A program made the position numbers and the translations under genes. A model generated the notes under the pieces. It was given only the letters and a program-made list of their open reading frames with translations, did no database searches and was not told the origin of the DNA. This document shows positions 36,700 through 44,833 of a DNA stretch of 64,000 nucleotides, in pieces. Within the stretch, counting starts at the first letter, position 1, and every line of letters begins with the position of its first letter. The stretch spans positions 1-64,000 of the forward strand of contig CANMHT010000009.1 in the NCBI GenBank assembly GCA_947497755.1. Direction: 5' to 3'. Source of the DNA: an uncultured Polaribacter sp. Its GTDB lineage: Bacteria > Bacteroidota > Bacteroidia > Flavobacteriales > Flavobacteriaceae.

Positions 36700-38274
36700 T
36701 TATTTTATCTTGTTGTAGTATTTATTTGCTAATTCTTTTCCTAATTCTACACCAAATTGGTCAAAACTGTAAATATTCCATAAAACTCCTTGAATGAACA
36801 ATTTATGCTCGTACAAAGCGATTAATTTACCTAATGATTTAGGTGTTAGTTTTTTAATAGTAATTGCATTACTTGGTTTGTTTCCTTCAAATACTTTAAA
36901 TGGTAATAAAGTGGCAATTTTTGATGCTTCATTTTGAAATTTTAAATCTAAATGAACTTCTTCTTTTGTTTTTCCAAAAGCCAAAGCTTCCATTTGTGCA
37001 TAATAATTAGCCATTAATTTATTATGATGATCATTTAAACCATACAAAGATTCTTTAAATCCGATAAAATCTGTCGGAATTAATTTGGTTCCTTGATGTA
37101 CTAATTGCATAAAGGCGTGTTGCATATTTGTACCTGTACTTCCCCAAATAATGGTTCCGGTTTGATAAGAAATTTGATTTCCATCTCTATCAACACTTTT
37201 TCCATTGCTCTCCATAATGGCTTGTTGTAAATAAGATGGTAACTTATTAAGATATTGAGAATAAGGTAAGATGGCTTCGGTTTCACATCCAAAGAAATTA
37301 TTATACCATATACTTAATAAGGATAAGATTACTGGCATGTTTTCTTTAAAAGGGGTGTTTTTAAAATGCTGATCCATTTCAGAAGCACCATTTAATAAGG
37401 AAGAAAAATGAGTAAATCCTACAGATAAACTGATTGAAAGTCCAACGGCACTCCAAAGTGAAAATCTACCACCAACCCAATTCCACATAGGAAACACATT
37501 GTTTTGGTCAATTCCAAAAGCATCAATAGCTTTTAAATTTGTAGATACGGCAGCAAAATGCTTGGCAATATCTTTTTCTGTAGCACTTTGTAAAAACCAC
37601 TCCTTTATAGTTGTAGCATTAGAAAGTGTTTCTTGTGTGGTAAATGTTTTAGAAACAATTATAAATAAAGTGGTCTCTGGATTTAAATGTTTGATTACTT
37701 CAGAAACATGATCACCATCTACATTAGAAACAAAATGTGTGTTTAGGTGATTTTTATAAAACTGTAAGGCTTCAACAACCATATCAGGTCCTAAGTCAGA
37801 ACCACCAATACCAATATTTACAACATCTGTTATAGCTTTTCCTGTATACCCTTTCCATTCTCCAGAAATTACCGTATTAGAAAAGCTTTCTATTTTAGTT
37901 AATGTAGTTTGTATTTCTGATTTAATATTAGTACCGTCAATCAAAATTTCTTCATTAGAAGCGTCTCTTAAAGCTGTATGTAATACAGCTCTATTTTCTG
38001 TTACATTAATAACATCTCCAGAGAAGTATTTAGAAATAGCATCTTCTAATTGTGCTTCTTTTGCAAAATCAATTAATAAATTAATGGTTTGTTGATTGAT
38101 TCTATTGTTTGAAAAATCCACTAAAAAATCATCATCAGAAAGTGTAAATTCTTCCTTTCTATTAGGATTGTTTTTAAAAAACTCTTTTAAGTGAATGTCT
38201 TTTATTTCTGAATAGTGCTCGCCTAATTTTTTCCAAGCCTCTGTTTGAGTTGGATTGATGTTTTTTAATGCCAT
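36700..38274 (-). CDS. pgi: Glucose-6-phosphate isomerase
   Basis: 524 residues. The two family signatures are present: a GxSxxTxE-like motif VSKTFTTQETLSN, and LWNIYSFDQFGVELGK near the C-terminus, together with NIGIGGSDLGPDM and GGRFSLWSAVGL. It interconverts glucose 6-phosphate and fructose 6-phosphate in glycolysis/gluconeogenesis in the cytoplasm. It follows the M23 peptidase gene by 6 nt on the same strand and so may be co-transcribed with it. Confidence 0.97.
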   Translation of the reverse strand: MALKNINPTQTEAWKKLGEHYSEIKDIHLKEFFKNNPNRKEEFTLSDDDFLVDFSNNRINQQTINLLIDFAKEAQLEDAISKYFSGDVINVTENRAVLHTALRDASNEEILIDGTNIKSEIQTTLTKIESFSNTVISGEWKGYTGKAITDVVNIGIGGSDLGPDMVVEALQFYKNHLNTHFVSNVDGDHVSEVIKHLNPETTLFIIVSKTFTTQETLSNATTIKEWFLQSATEKDIAKHFAAVSTNLKAIDAFGIDQNNVFPMWNWVGGRFSLWSAVGLSISLSVGFTHFSSLLNGASEMDQHFKNTPFKENMPVILSLLSIWYNNFFGCETEAILPYSQYLNKLPSYLQQAIMESNGKSVDRDGNQISYQTGTIIWGSTGTNMQHAFMQLVHQGTKLIPTDFIGFKESLYGLNDHHNKLMANYYAQMEALAFGKTKEEVHLDLKFQNEASKIATLLPFKVFEGNKPSNAITIKKLTPKSLGKLIALYEHKLFIQGVLWNIYSFDQFGVELGKELANKYYNKIK

Positions 38275-38280
38275 GATGGT

Positions 38281-39567
38281 TTAGTCTTTAAAAGTATTGG
38301 TTGAATTTGATTCTGTACTTAATTTAAAATATTCAGCTTCTTTAATATTGTCTAATTGCTTTTTTAGAGGAGCAATATGCGCTGAGAATTTAGGTCTCAA
38401 ACTCTTTTTTAAAGGTTCTGCCGCTGGTAGTTTCTCTTTAAATGGATCTACTTGTTTGCCATATTTCCAAAAACGATAACAAACATGTCTTCCTTCAGTG
38501 GTTCCTGTATGTCCAACCCAACCAATAATATCTCCTTGTTTTACATATTGCCCTTTTTTAACATTTCTACGTTGCATATGTAAATATTGGGTTGAGTAAA
38601 TATTGTTGTGTTTAATTTTTACATAGTTTCCATTTCCTCTTCTTCTGTATGCTGATGCAGTTACGGTACCACTAGCAGTAGCCATAATTGGAGTTCCTTC
38701 ATTGGCAGCAAAGTCGGTTCCTCTATGAGGTCTTACCTTGTTTCCATATAAGGCAATTCTACGTTTTAAATTGTATCTAGAAGAAATTCTATACTGAAAT
38801 TTAATCGGAGATTTTAAAAATTGACTACGTAACATATCTCCATCTTCATCATAAAACTCTACTATTCCTTTATTTGGATCTGGAATAAATCGGTAAGCAT
38901 ATAAATCTTTTCCTTTGTGTTTAAAAACTGCTGCTTTTACTTTTCCATAGCCAACAAATGTAGAGTCGTCTATAAATTTTTCTTCGAAAATTAATTTAAA
39001 GGTATCACCACGTTGAAGTTTGTAAAAATCTAAAGTCCAAGCATAAATATCAGCAATTTTATTTGTCAAATTCGGATTTAGATGTAAGCTATCCATTGTA
39101 ACAGAAAAGCTAGAATAAATTTTACCCGCAATTTCTTTTTCTGTAGTTGTAATTTTTTTTCTAAAGTTGTAACTGTGAATCAATGAATCGTTAAATTCAA
39201 CAACTGTTGCTGTAGATTTACTATGCTTGTAAATGAAAACCTGTGCTTTTTCTAGTGAATCTTTAGAGGCTAAAATGGTATAAGGTTTACCAGCTCTAAC
39301 TCTTCTAACATCAAAAGTGTCTTTTATTTTTCTTGCTATTTTATTGATAATAGGATAGTCTACATGATGTCTATCTAAAATAACACCAAAGCTTTCTCCT
39401 TTTTTGATCGTATCATTGATTACTTTGTAGTCGTCTAGTTTATAGCCAAACTGATATACAATTTTAGGTTCAATTTTTGTAGCAATTTCTTCAATAATTT
39501 CGGGCTTATCTTCTTTACAAGAAGTTAAAACGAGGGCTATAGAAAAAAGAAAAAATAGTTTTTTCAA
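38281..39567 (-). CDS. M23-family peptidoglycan endopeptidase lipoprotein with variant zinc site
   Basis: 428 residues, from TTG at 39567. Lipobox LTSC with Cys17. An N-terminal region (about 38-125) resembles the LysM/OapA-like domain of MepM-type enzymes. The M23 domain (about 265-375) has His281 and Asp285 (HRGTDF). In the last motif the usual His-x-His is His361-Val-Cys363 (EGRHVCYRFWKYG), so a Cys may take the zinc-ligand place. It probably cuts peptide cross-links in the wall during growth, held at a membrane by its lipid. The pgi gene follows closely. Confidence 0.88.
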   Translation of the reverse strand: MKKLFFLFSIALVLTSCKEDKPEIIEEIATKIEPKIVYQFGYKLDDYKVINDTIKKGESFGVILDRHHVDYPIINKIARKIKDTFDVRRVRAGKPYTILASKDSLEKAQVFIYKHSKSTATVVEFNDSLIHSYNFRKKITTTEKEIAGKIYSSFSVTMDSLHLNPNLTNKIADIYAWTLDFYKLQRGDTFKLIFEEKFIDDSTFVGYGKVKAAVFKHKGKDLYAYRFIPDPNKGIVEFYDEDGDMLRSQFLKSPIKFQYRISSRYNLKRRIALYGNKVRPHRGTDFAANEGTPIMATASGTVTASAYRRRGNGNYVKIKHNNIYSTQYLHMQRRNVKKGQYVKQGDIIGWVGHTGTTEGRHVCYRFWKYGKQVDPFKEKLPAAEPLKKSLRPKFSAHIAPLKKQLDNIKEAEYFKLSTESNSTNTFKD

Positions 39568-39719
39568 TTGAAATGATTTTTATGTTTCTAATAAAACGTA
39601 AAAATACAAATAAAAAGTACTCGTGCTACGGCATTTTATTTTTGTTTCGAAAACGTGTTCGTAAGTGAGATTTTAGGATGTAATTCTTAGTGAGATTATT
39701 AGATCTAATGGAAAACAAT

Positions 39720-40493
39720 TTAATCAAATATGATTTTAAAAGAATTGGCCAGTCCTTTATAAGCATCTAATTCTGCTCTTAAAGAACCAACAGCTAAAGA
39801 AGCTTTTAGTTTAATTGGTATTTTGTTGTCATCTGCAGTAATCCAAATGGTTACACTTTCATTTTCTTTAAAAACTCTACCTGCTTGCACCAAAGGTCTA
39901 AATCGTAAGGTTTTTATTTTTCCAAAACGTGTTTTTAAAATTTCCGTACCTAAAAAGCGTAATTTAAAAGGATATACCTGAGAATCCATAAACATGTCTA
40001 AACCAATTTCTTCTCCAGGTTTCATTTTGCTAACATCGTAGTTCCTTAAATAATAAAAAGATGACATCATATCTTGTACATTTCCAATAGGAACAATAGT
40101 ATCTTTTTGGTTTTTAAAATCTTGGATATAAGCGGTGTTTGTTTCGTAATTAAAAGTGGTGTGTCTATGTTTTTTATAACCACCTTCATTAATTTTTCTT
40201 TTGAATAAATAAGGTTTACCAGTTTCTATATCAAAATACGATTGGTAATCATCATTTACTTTAAAAAACCATTTGATAATTCCAGTAGTCCAACCTTTAC
40301 CAGTTACATGGTACACCTCTTTACCATTTAATGAATCTTTTTCTACAGATAAAGTAGCATTCCCCGCTTTTAAAAAACCACTATAACTCATTTTAAAACG
40401 AAGCCATTCGCCCTCTTTAAAAACAGTTGTCTTTTCTTGAGCAAACAAGTTTATTGTTAGAAATAAGCAAATAAAATAGGGGAGGATTTTCAT
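39720..40493 (-). CDS. DUF3108-family secreted protein
   Basis: 257 residues. Signal peptide about 1-18 (ending LFAQ). The remaining sequence follows the DUF3108 pattern: an opening GEWLRFKMSYSGFLKAGNAT, FKVNDDYQSYFDIETGKPY, and VTIWITADDNKIPIKLKASL near the end, a beta-rich fold. Function is unknown in the family; periplasmic or outer-membrane location is expected. It stands alone, 152 nt upstream of the M23 gene on the same strand. Confidence 0.85.
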   Translation of the reverse strand: MKILPYFICLFLTINLFAQEKTTVFKEGEWLRFKMSYSGFLKAGNATLSVEKDSLNGKEVYHVTGKGWTTGIIKWFFKVNDDYQSYFDIETGKPYLFKRKINEGGYKKHRHTTFNYETNTAYIQDFKNQKDTIVPIGNVQDMMSSFYYLRNYDVSKMKPGEEIGLDMFMDSQVYPFKLRFLGTEILKTRFGKIKTLRFRPLVQAGRVFKENESVTIWITADDNKIPIKLKASLAVGSLRAELDAYKGLANSFKIIFD

Positions 40494-40633
40494 GTATTTT
40501 AAAATTTTGTTACACGTAGATTATCAATAGTTTTTAGTGTTTGAGAAAACTAGTTATTGTATTAACTGTCTATTTTAGACTTTCGTGTTTTCAAACATAT
40601 AAAAAATGGATGACAATATCTATTCCAAAAAAG

Positions 40634-40663
40634 AAAAAGCTGTTTGTAAAATCAAACAGCTTT
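40634..40663 (-). terminator. Terminator of the tryptophan dioxygenase gene
   Basis: AAAGCTGTTTG (40636-40646) pairs with CAAACAGCTTT (40653-40663) around a 6-nt loop, with an A-rich stretch that gives a T-rich tail on the minus strand. Confidence 0.82.
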
Positions 40664-40681
40664 CAATAATTTAACGTTTCT

Positions 40682-41602
40682 TTAAAATGTTCCCCAGTTT
40701 TTAAGCTCTTCTTCGCTCCATAAATAAGGGAAAAATATTCTTCGTTGGTATTTTGGATGCATATACTTTCTCCAGTTACTACCTCCAGTAGCTTCTAGAT
40801 CTTCATCGCCACCACCAAGATATTTACCTGCGGCATTGTAATGTGCCATTACCCATTTTACGTTAACGGTATAATCGTAATGACGCATGGCTTTTATCAA
40901 TTCTTCATTGTTTTGTACTTCTTTAGGGAGTTCTTGGAATTTTTTAGAAAGGTTACATTCATTGTAATCTTCCATAAAATCAATAAACTCTCCCATGTAT
41001 TTTTTCTCAAATAAATTGAGCAGTGTTGTTTTTTGTCCTGTAGTATAATTTTTACCTGCAGCTTGCCAATACAAATGGTCAAAAGCATTTTTAAAAGAAG
41101 AATTTCTGTCGATACTATCTCTATAACGAGCGTCAATTAGATTGATTAGTTCTGTAGAAGCAAATTCAATCTTTCTATATTGAGCACTTTGAAAACCACT
41201 AGCAGGAGCCAACGTATTTCTAAATTTTAAATATTGTTCTACGTCCATTCCGTCTTGCATTACACTAAAAGAGCTACATAGCATATCAAAATACCTACTT
41301 ATTCTCATAAGATGTTTCGAAAACTTCTCGGCAGTAATTGCTTCTTTAGAAAGAGAAATTTGATCAATTTCCCATAAAACCATTTTAAACAATAATTCAT
41401 TTACCTGATGATACATGATAAAAACCATTTCATCTTTTTCTGTAGTTCTAGGAATTTGGAGTCCTAATAAGGCATCTGTTTGGATATAATCCCAATAGGT
41501 TATTGGAGTACTGTGTAGTAATCCTTCTAACATGGTATTTAATGGTACGCCTAATTTGTCGTACTTTTCTTCTAGTGCTTTTAAAATATCGTCTTTACTC
41601 AT
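40682..41602 (-). CDS. kynA: Tryptophan 2,3-dioxygenase
   Basis: 306 residues. The family's heme-binding and substrate-site segments are visible: DALLGLQIPRTTEKDEMVFI, YHQVNELLFKM (with the distal His) and TGGSNWRKYMHPKYQ near the C-terminus. It opens the indole ring of tryptophan with O2 to give N-formylkynurenine, in the cytoplasm. It lies downstream of, and in the same direction as, hpd and hmgA but behind a terminator, so it is a separate unit in a region for aromatic amino-acid degradation. Confidence 0.95.
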   Translation of the reverse strand: MSKDDILKALEEKYDKLGVPLNTMLEGLLHSTPITYWDYIQTDALLGLQIPRTTEKDEMVFIMYHQVNELLFKMVLWEIDQISLSKEAITAEKFSKHLMRISRYFDMLCSSFSVMQDGMDVEQYLKFRNTLAPASGFQSAQYRKIEFASTELINLIDARYRDSIDRNSSFKNAFDHLYWQAAGKNYTTGQKTTLLNLFEKKYMGEFIDFMEDYNECNLSKKFQELPKEVQNNEELIKAMRHYDYTVNVKWVMAHYNAAGKYLGGGDEDLEATGGSNWRKYMHPKYQRRIFFPYLWSEEELKNWGTF

Positions 41603-41710
41603 TGGTGTATTTTTTTGTGATTAAAATTTATTGTTCTATCTGAAATGAAAAATAAATTTTATGAGAAAGGTGATTTAATATTTTTAAAATTCGGATTCAT
41701 GTTACAAAAA

Positions 41711-41743
41711 TAAAAGAACCTAGATTATTTCTAGGTTCTTTTA
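41711..41743 (-). terminator. Terminator of the hmgA-hpd operon
   Basis: TAAAAGAACCTAG (41711-41723) and CTAGGTTCTTTTA (41731-41743) form a perfect 13-bp stem with a 7-nt loop, 10 nt after the hpd stop. Confidence 0.88.
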
Positions 41744-41753
41744 TGTGTTAGTT

Positions 41754-42911
41754 TTATAATGTTCCTCTATTGGCTTGTTCTCTTTCAATAGATTCGAACA
41801 ATGCTTTAAAGTTTCCTGCTCCAAATCCTCTGGCTCCCATTCGTTGAATAATTTCAAAAAATAAGGTTGGTCTGTCTTCTACAGGTTTGGTAAATATTTG
41901 TAATAAATACCCTTCTTCATCGGCATCTACAAGAATAGATAGCTTTTGTAATTCTTTAATGTCTTCTTTCATCATATCACGATGTTCACCTAATCTTTCT
42001 GGAATCATATCATAATATGCTTGTGGTGGTGGAGGTAAAAATTCTACACCTCTTGCTTTTAACTGACTAACAGTTTCTATTATATTGTCTGTTGCTACAG
42101 CGATGTGTTGGACACCTGCGCCTTCATAAAAATCTAAATATTCTTCAATTTGAGATTTTTTGGCCGCTTTGGCAGGTTCATTAATTGGAAACTTAATTCT
42201 TCCATTTCCGTTAGACATTACTTTACTCATTAAAGCCGAGTACTCTGTATGGATTTGCTTATCATCAAAAGATAAGAAATTTTCAAATCCCATTACATCT
42301 TCATACCATTTTACCCAAACATTCATTTGATTCCAACCTACATTTCCTACCATATGATCAATGTATTTTAATCCTACAGAAGTTGGATTGTAGTCCGATT
42401 CCCATTTTTGGAAACCTGGCATAAAGGTTCCGTTGTAATTTTTACGCTCAACAAACATGTGTACTGTTTCTCCGTAAGTGTAAATTCCAGCTTTTACAAC
42501 TTCACCATGTTCATCTGTTTCTACGGTTGGTTCTAAATAAGATTTTGCACCTCTTTTTGTCGTTTCTTCATAAGCAGATCTTGCATCATCCACCCAAAGA
42601 GCCACAACTTTTACACCATCACCATGTTTTACAATATGGTCATTAATTGGAGATTTACTATTTAAAGGTGTTGTTAATACCAATCTAATTTTGTCTTGTA
42701 CTAGTACATAACTTACTTCATCTCTTGATCCAGTTTCTAAACCTTTGTATGCTAAAGATTGAAATCCAAATGCAGTTTTGTAGAAATGTGCAGCTTGTTT
42801 AGCATTTCCTACATAAAATTCTACATAATCTGTTCCTAGTAATGGAAGGAAATCTTTTGCTCCTTCAAATATTTTTTCTAAACCGTAGTTTACTGATTTT
42901 ATTTCTTTCAT
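41754..42911 (-). CDS. hpd: 4-hydroxyphenylpyruvate dioxygenase
   Basis: 385 residues, full length. The Fe(II) ligands His186 (YIDHMVGNV), His269 (GVQHIAV) and Glu353 (FFEIIQR) are all in place, and the C-terminal FFEIIQRMGARGFGAGNFKALFESIE is characteristic. It converts 4-hydroxyphenylpyruvate to homogentisate in tyrosine breakdown. The upstream hmgA acts on its product, so the two belong together; the four-helix-bundle gene lies between them with 38 nt on each side. A terminator follows. Confidence 0.97.
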   Translation of the reverse strand: MKEIKSVNYGLEKIFEGAKDFLPLLGTDYVEFYVGNAKQAAHFYKTAFGFQSLAYKGLETGSRDEVSYVLVQDKIRLVLTTPLNSKSPINDHIVKHGDGVKVVALWVDDARSAYEETTKRGAKSYLEPTVETDEHGEVVKAGIYTYGETVHMFVERKNYNGTFMPGFQKWESDYNPTSVGLKYIDHMVGNVGWNQMNVWVKWYEDVMGFENFLSFDDKQIHTEYSALMSKVMSNGNGRIKFPINEPAKAAKKSQIEEYLDFYEGAGVQHIAVATDNIIETVSQLKARGVEFLPPPPQAYYDMIPERLGEHRDMMKEDIKELQKLSILVDADEEGYLLQIFTKPVEDRPTLFFEIIQRMGARGFGAGNFKALFESIEREQANRGTL

Positions 42912-42949
42912 AATAAATAAGCGAATTAGATAATTAGCGAATTAGAAAA
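42912..42949. repeat. Short repeat flank on the hpd side of the four-helix-bundle gene
   Basis: GCGAATTAGA occurs twice (42921-42930 and 42937-42946) separated by TAATTA. Its words recur in inverted form on the other side of the gene and in the linkers of the 14-16 kb array. Confidence 0.55.
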
Positions 42950-43312
42950 TTATTTTTTCGAACTACTAATTATTTTATTTAAAATTTTAATAATTGTATT
43001 TAGTTTTTCAATAAGATAATTTGAATCTGGGTAAGAACTTAAATTTTTACATAAAAACAGCCAATATTCTGTTTCATCAGCTTCCTTTAATGCTATTTTC
43101 ATTTTATGAATAAAGTCAGCTTTACTTTCGGCATTCTGAGCTTCTTTAACATTAGCCCCAATTGATGTTCCAGATCTAATTACTTGATTTGAAATTGCAA
43201 ACTTTTTCTTTTCCTGTAATAGTTCAGAATATTCAACAATCATAATAGAAAATTCAAAAGTTTCTTTTAAAATAGGATTGTTTTGGTATTTCTCACTATT
43301 AGAAAAAATCAT
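42950..43312 (-). CDS. Four-helix-bundle protein (S23/IVP family, Avd-like fold)
   Basis: 120 residues with the hallmark VIRSGTSIGANVKEAQNAES, then KADFIHKMKIALKEADETEY and WL. This family (also called 23S rRNA intervening-sequence protein) includes the accessory variability protein of diversity-generating retroelements. No reverse transcriptase, template or variable repeat is visible here, so it is not part of a DGR in this window. It interrupts the hmgA-hpd operon in the same direction, and both its flanks carry short repeats like those of the large array, which suggests arrival as an insertion. Its function is unknown. Confidence 0.9.
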   Translation of the reverse strand: MIFSNSEKYQNNPILKETFEFSIMIVEYSELLQEKKKFAISNQVIRSGTSIGANVKEAQNAESKADFIHKMKIALKEADETEYWLFLCKNLSSYPDSNYLIEKLNTIIKILNKIISSSKK

Positions 43313-43340
43313 TATTCGCTAATCTTCAAATTATCTCATT
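43313..43340. repeat. Short repeat flank on the hmgA side of the four-helix-bundle gene
   Basis: The plus strand reads TATTCGCTAATCTTCAAATT then ATCTC; read on the minus strand it contains GATAATTTGAAGATTAGCGA, which shares AATTTGAAGATT with the array linkers and GATAATT and TTAGCGAAT with the opposite flank. Confidence 0.5.
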
Positions 43341-43350
43341 AAATATATTG

Positions 43351-44508
43351 TTATTCTAACCAAGATTTATAATAATCCTCATCAGCAATTTTCATAGCTT
43401 CTTCTGTCACCATTAAAGGTTTAAAAGTATCTACCATTACTGCTAATTCTTCAGTCTCTTTTTTACCAATACTTCTTTCTGCTGCTCCAGGATGTGGTCC
43501 ATGAGGAATTCCCGCAGGATGTAAAGAAATATGTCCAGCTTCAATATCATTTCTACTCATAAAATCACCATCAACATAATATAGCACTTCATCAGCATCA
43601 ATATTGCTGTGATTGTATGGTGCAGGAATTGCATCTGGGTGATAATCATACAAACGTGGTACAAACGAACAAATTACAAAGGCATTGGTTTCAAAAGTTT
43701 GGTGAATTGGTGGTGGTAAATGTATTCTACCCGTAATTGGTTCAAAATCGTGAATCGATAATGCATATGGATAGTTAAATCCATCATAACCAACTACATC
43801 AAAAGGGTGGGTTGCATAAACCATTTCAAAAATTTCATCCTTCTTTTTTACTTTGATTATGAAATCACCTTTTTCATCGTTCGTTTCTAATTCATGAGGT
43901 CTGCGGATGTCTCTTTCGCAATAAGGAGAATGTTCTAATAATTGTCCAAACCAATTTCTATATTGTTTTGGAGTGTAAATTGGAGAGTGAGATTCTACTA
44001 TAAATAAGCGATTGTCTTCTGTGTCAAAATCTATTTTATAAATAATTCCTCTTGGAACAATTAAGTAATCGCCATATTTAAAATCTAGATTTCCATAAAT
44101 GGTTCTCAATTTTCCCGTTCCTTTATGAATAAAAATCATTTCATCAGAATCGGTGTTCTTATAAAAATAATCTGTAGTAGATTTTTTGGGTGCAGCTAAC
44201 GCAATATGACAATCTGAATTGGTTAGTACGATTTTTCTACTTTTTAGGTAATCATCTTGTGGTTGTACTTGAAACCCTTTCAATCGATACGATTGAATAT
44301 TATTTTCTCTAGCAATTTTAGGTTTAACACTGTATTGATTTTTAATTTCTTTTACCTGTGTAGGTCTGTGTTCATGATAGCTGTTAGTAGACATTCCGTC
44401 AAATCCAACAGTTCCAAATAATTGCTCGTAATATAAGTTGCCATTTGGTTTTCTAAATTGTGTATGGCGTTTTGGAGGTATGTTTCCAAGTTTATGATAA
44501 AAAGGCAT
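43351..44508 (-). CDS. hmgA: Homogentisate 1,2-dioxygenase
   Basis: 385 residues from the ATG at 44508, chosen because the family starts MPFYHKLGNIPPKRHTQFRK; an upstream ATG at 44550 would add 14 unrelated residues inside the promoter. Iron-ligand regions HPDAIPAPYNHSNIDADE and LHPAGIPHGPHPGA are intact. It opens the homogentisate ring to maleylacetoacetate. It is the first gene of the tyrosine-degradation operon (hmgA, four-helix-bundle gene, hpd). The downstream isomerase and hydrolase genes are not in the window. Confidence 0.96.
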   Translation of the reverse strand: MPFYHKLGNIPPKRHTQFRKPNGNLYYEQLFGTVGFDGMSTNSYHEHRPTQVKEIKNQYSVKPKIARENNIQSYRLKGFQVQPQDDYLKSRKIVLTNSDCHIALAAPKKSTTDYFYKNTDSDEMIFIHKGTGKLRTIYGNLDFKYGDYLIVPRGIIYKIDFDTEDNRLFIVESHSPIYTPKQYRNWFGQLLEHSPYCERDIRRPHELETNDEKGDFIIKVKKKDEIFEMVYATHPFDVVGYDGFNYPYALSIHDFEPITGRIHLPPPIHQTFETNAFVICSFVPRLYDYHPDAIPAPYNHSNIDADEVLYYVDGDFMSRNDIEAGHISLHPAGIPHGPHPGAAERSIGKKETEELAVMVDTFKPLMVTEEAMKIADEDYYKSWLE

Positions 44509-44544
44509 AATGTTTAATGTATTAATTCGTAAAATGTATTTATG

Positions 44545-44573
44545 CAACAATACTAATTGTTACAATTGACCAA
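44545..44573 (-). promoter_or_regulatory. Promoter of the hmgA-hpd operon
   Basis: On the minus strand TTG (44573-44571) is followed after 18 nt by TATTGTTG (44552-44545), one mismatch from TAnnTTTG. The start codon is 36 nt further on. Confidence 0.55.
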
Positions 44574-44580
44574 TTGTTAC
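44555..44580. promoter_or_regulatory. Repeated AATTGTTAC sites overlapping the hmgA promoter
   Basis: AATTGTTAC occurs at 44555-44563 and 44572-44580 (17 bp apart), and GTTACAATTG-AC-CAATTGTTAC at 44559-44580 is an almost perfect inverted repeat. The sites cover the -33 element and spacer, fit for a repressor of tyrosine catabolism. The regulator is unknown. Confidence 0.45.
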
Positions 44581-44734
44581 ATTAAATACCTTATTCAGGA
44601 TTTCTTTTAATTAAGAATTTTAATAAGATTAAAAGATCTAACCAACTCATATCTAACATTTTTATAAATGCTTCCCTACAAATATACAGATTATTCGTTT
44701 GAAACATAATTTGTCAAAAAGCTATCTCTCTAAA

Positions 44735-44767
44735 AAAGTTTATTTAAAATTAATCTAAATAAACTTT
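44735..44767. promoter_or_regulatory. Perfect 12-bp inverted repeat over the siderophore receptor promoter
   Basis: AAAGTTTATTTA (44735-44746) and TAAATAAACTTT (44756-44767) are exact inverted copies around a 9-nt spacer. The right arm covers part of the TTTG -33 element (44765-44768). It is a strong operator candidate, plausibly iron-responsive given the genes it controls. Confidence 0.6.
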
Positions 44768-44795
44768 GTTTTTAATTTTTTGAGATATACATTTG
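44765..44795 (+). promoter_or_regulatory. Consensus promoter of the siderophore uptake operon
   Basis: TTTG (44765-44768), 19-nt spacer, TACATTTG (44788-44795): an exact match to the Bacteroidota consensus. The receptor start codon lies 38 nt downstream. Confidence 0.8.
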
Positions 44796-44833
44796 CAATC
44801 AAAATTATATTTAATAAATCTAAATAAGAATAA

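Noticed and set aside
42950..43312. Diversity-generating retroelement, because the protein has the Avd-like fold
   Set aside because: No reverse transcriptase, template repeat or variable-repeat target is visible in the window; the four-helix-bundle family is far wider than DGR accessory proteins.
44509..44550. Longer hmgA start at 44550
   Set aside because: It would add 14 residues that do not fit the family and would put the start codon at the edge of the -7 promoter element; the conserved MPFYHKLGN start is at 44508.
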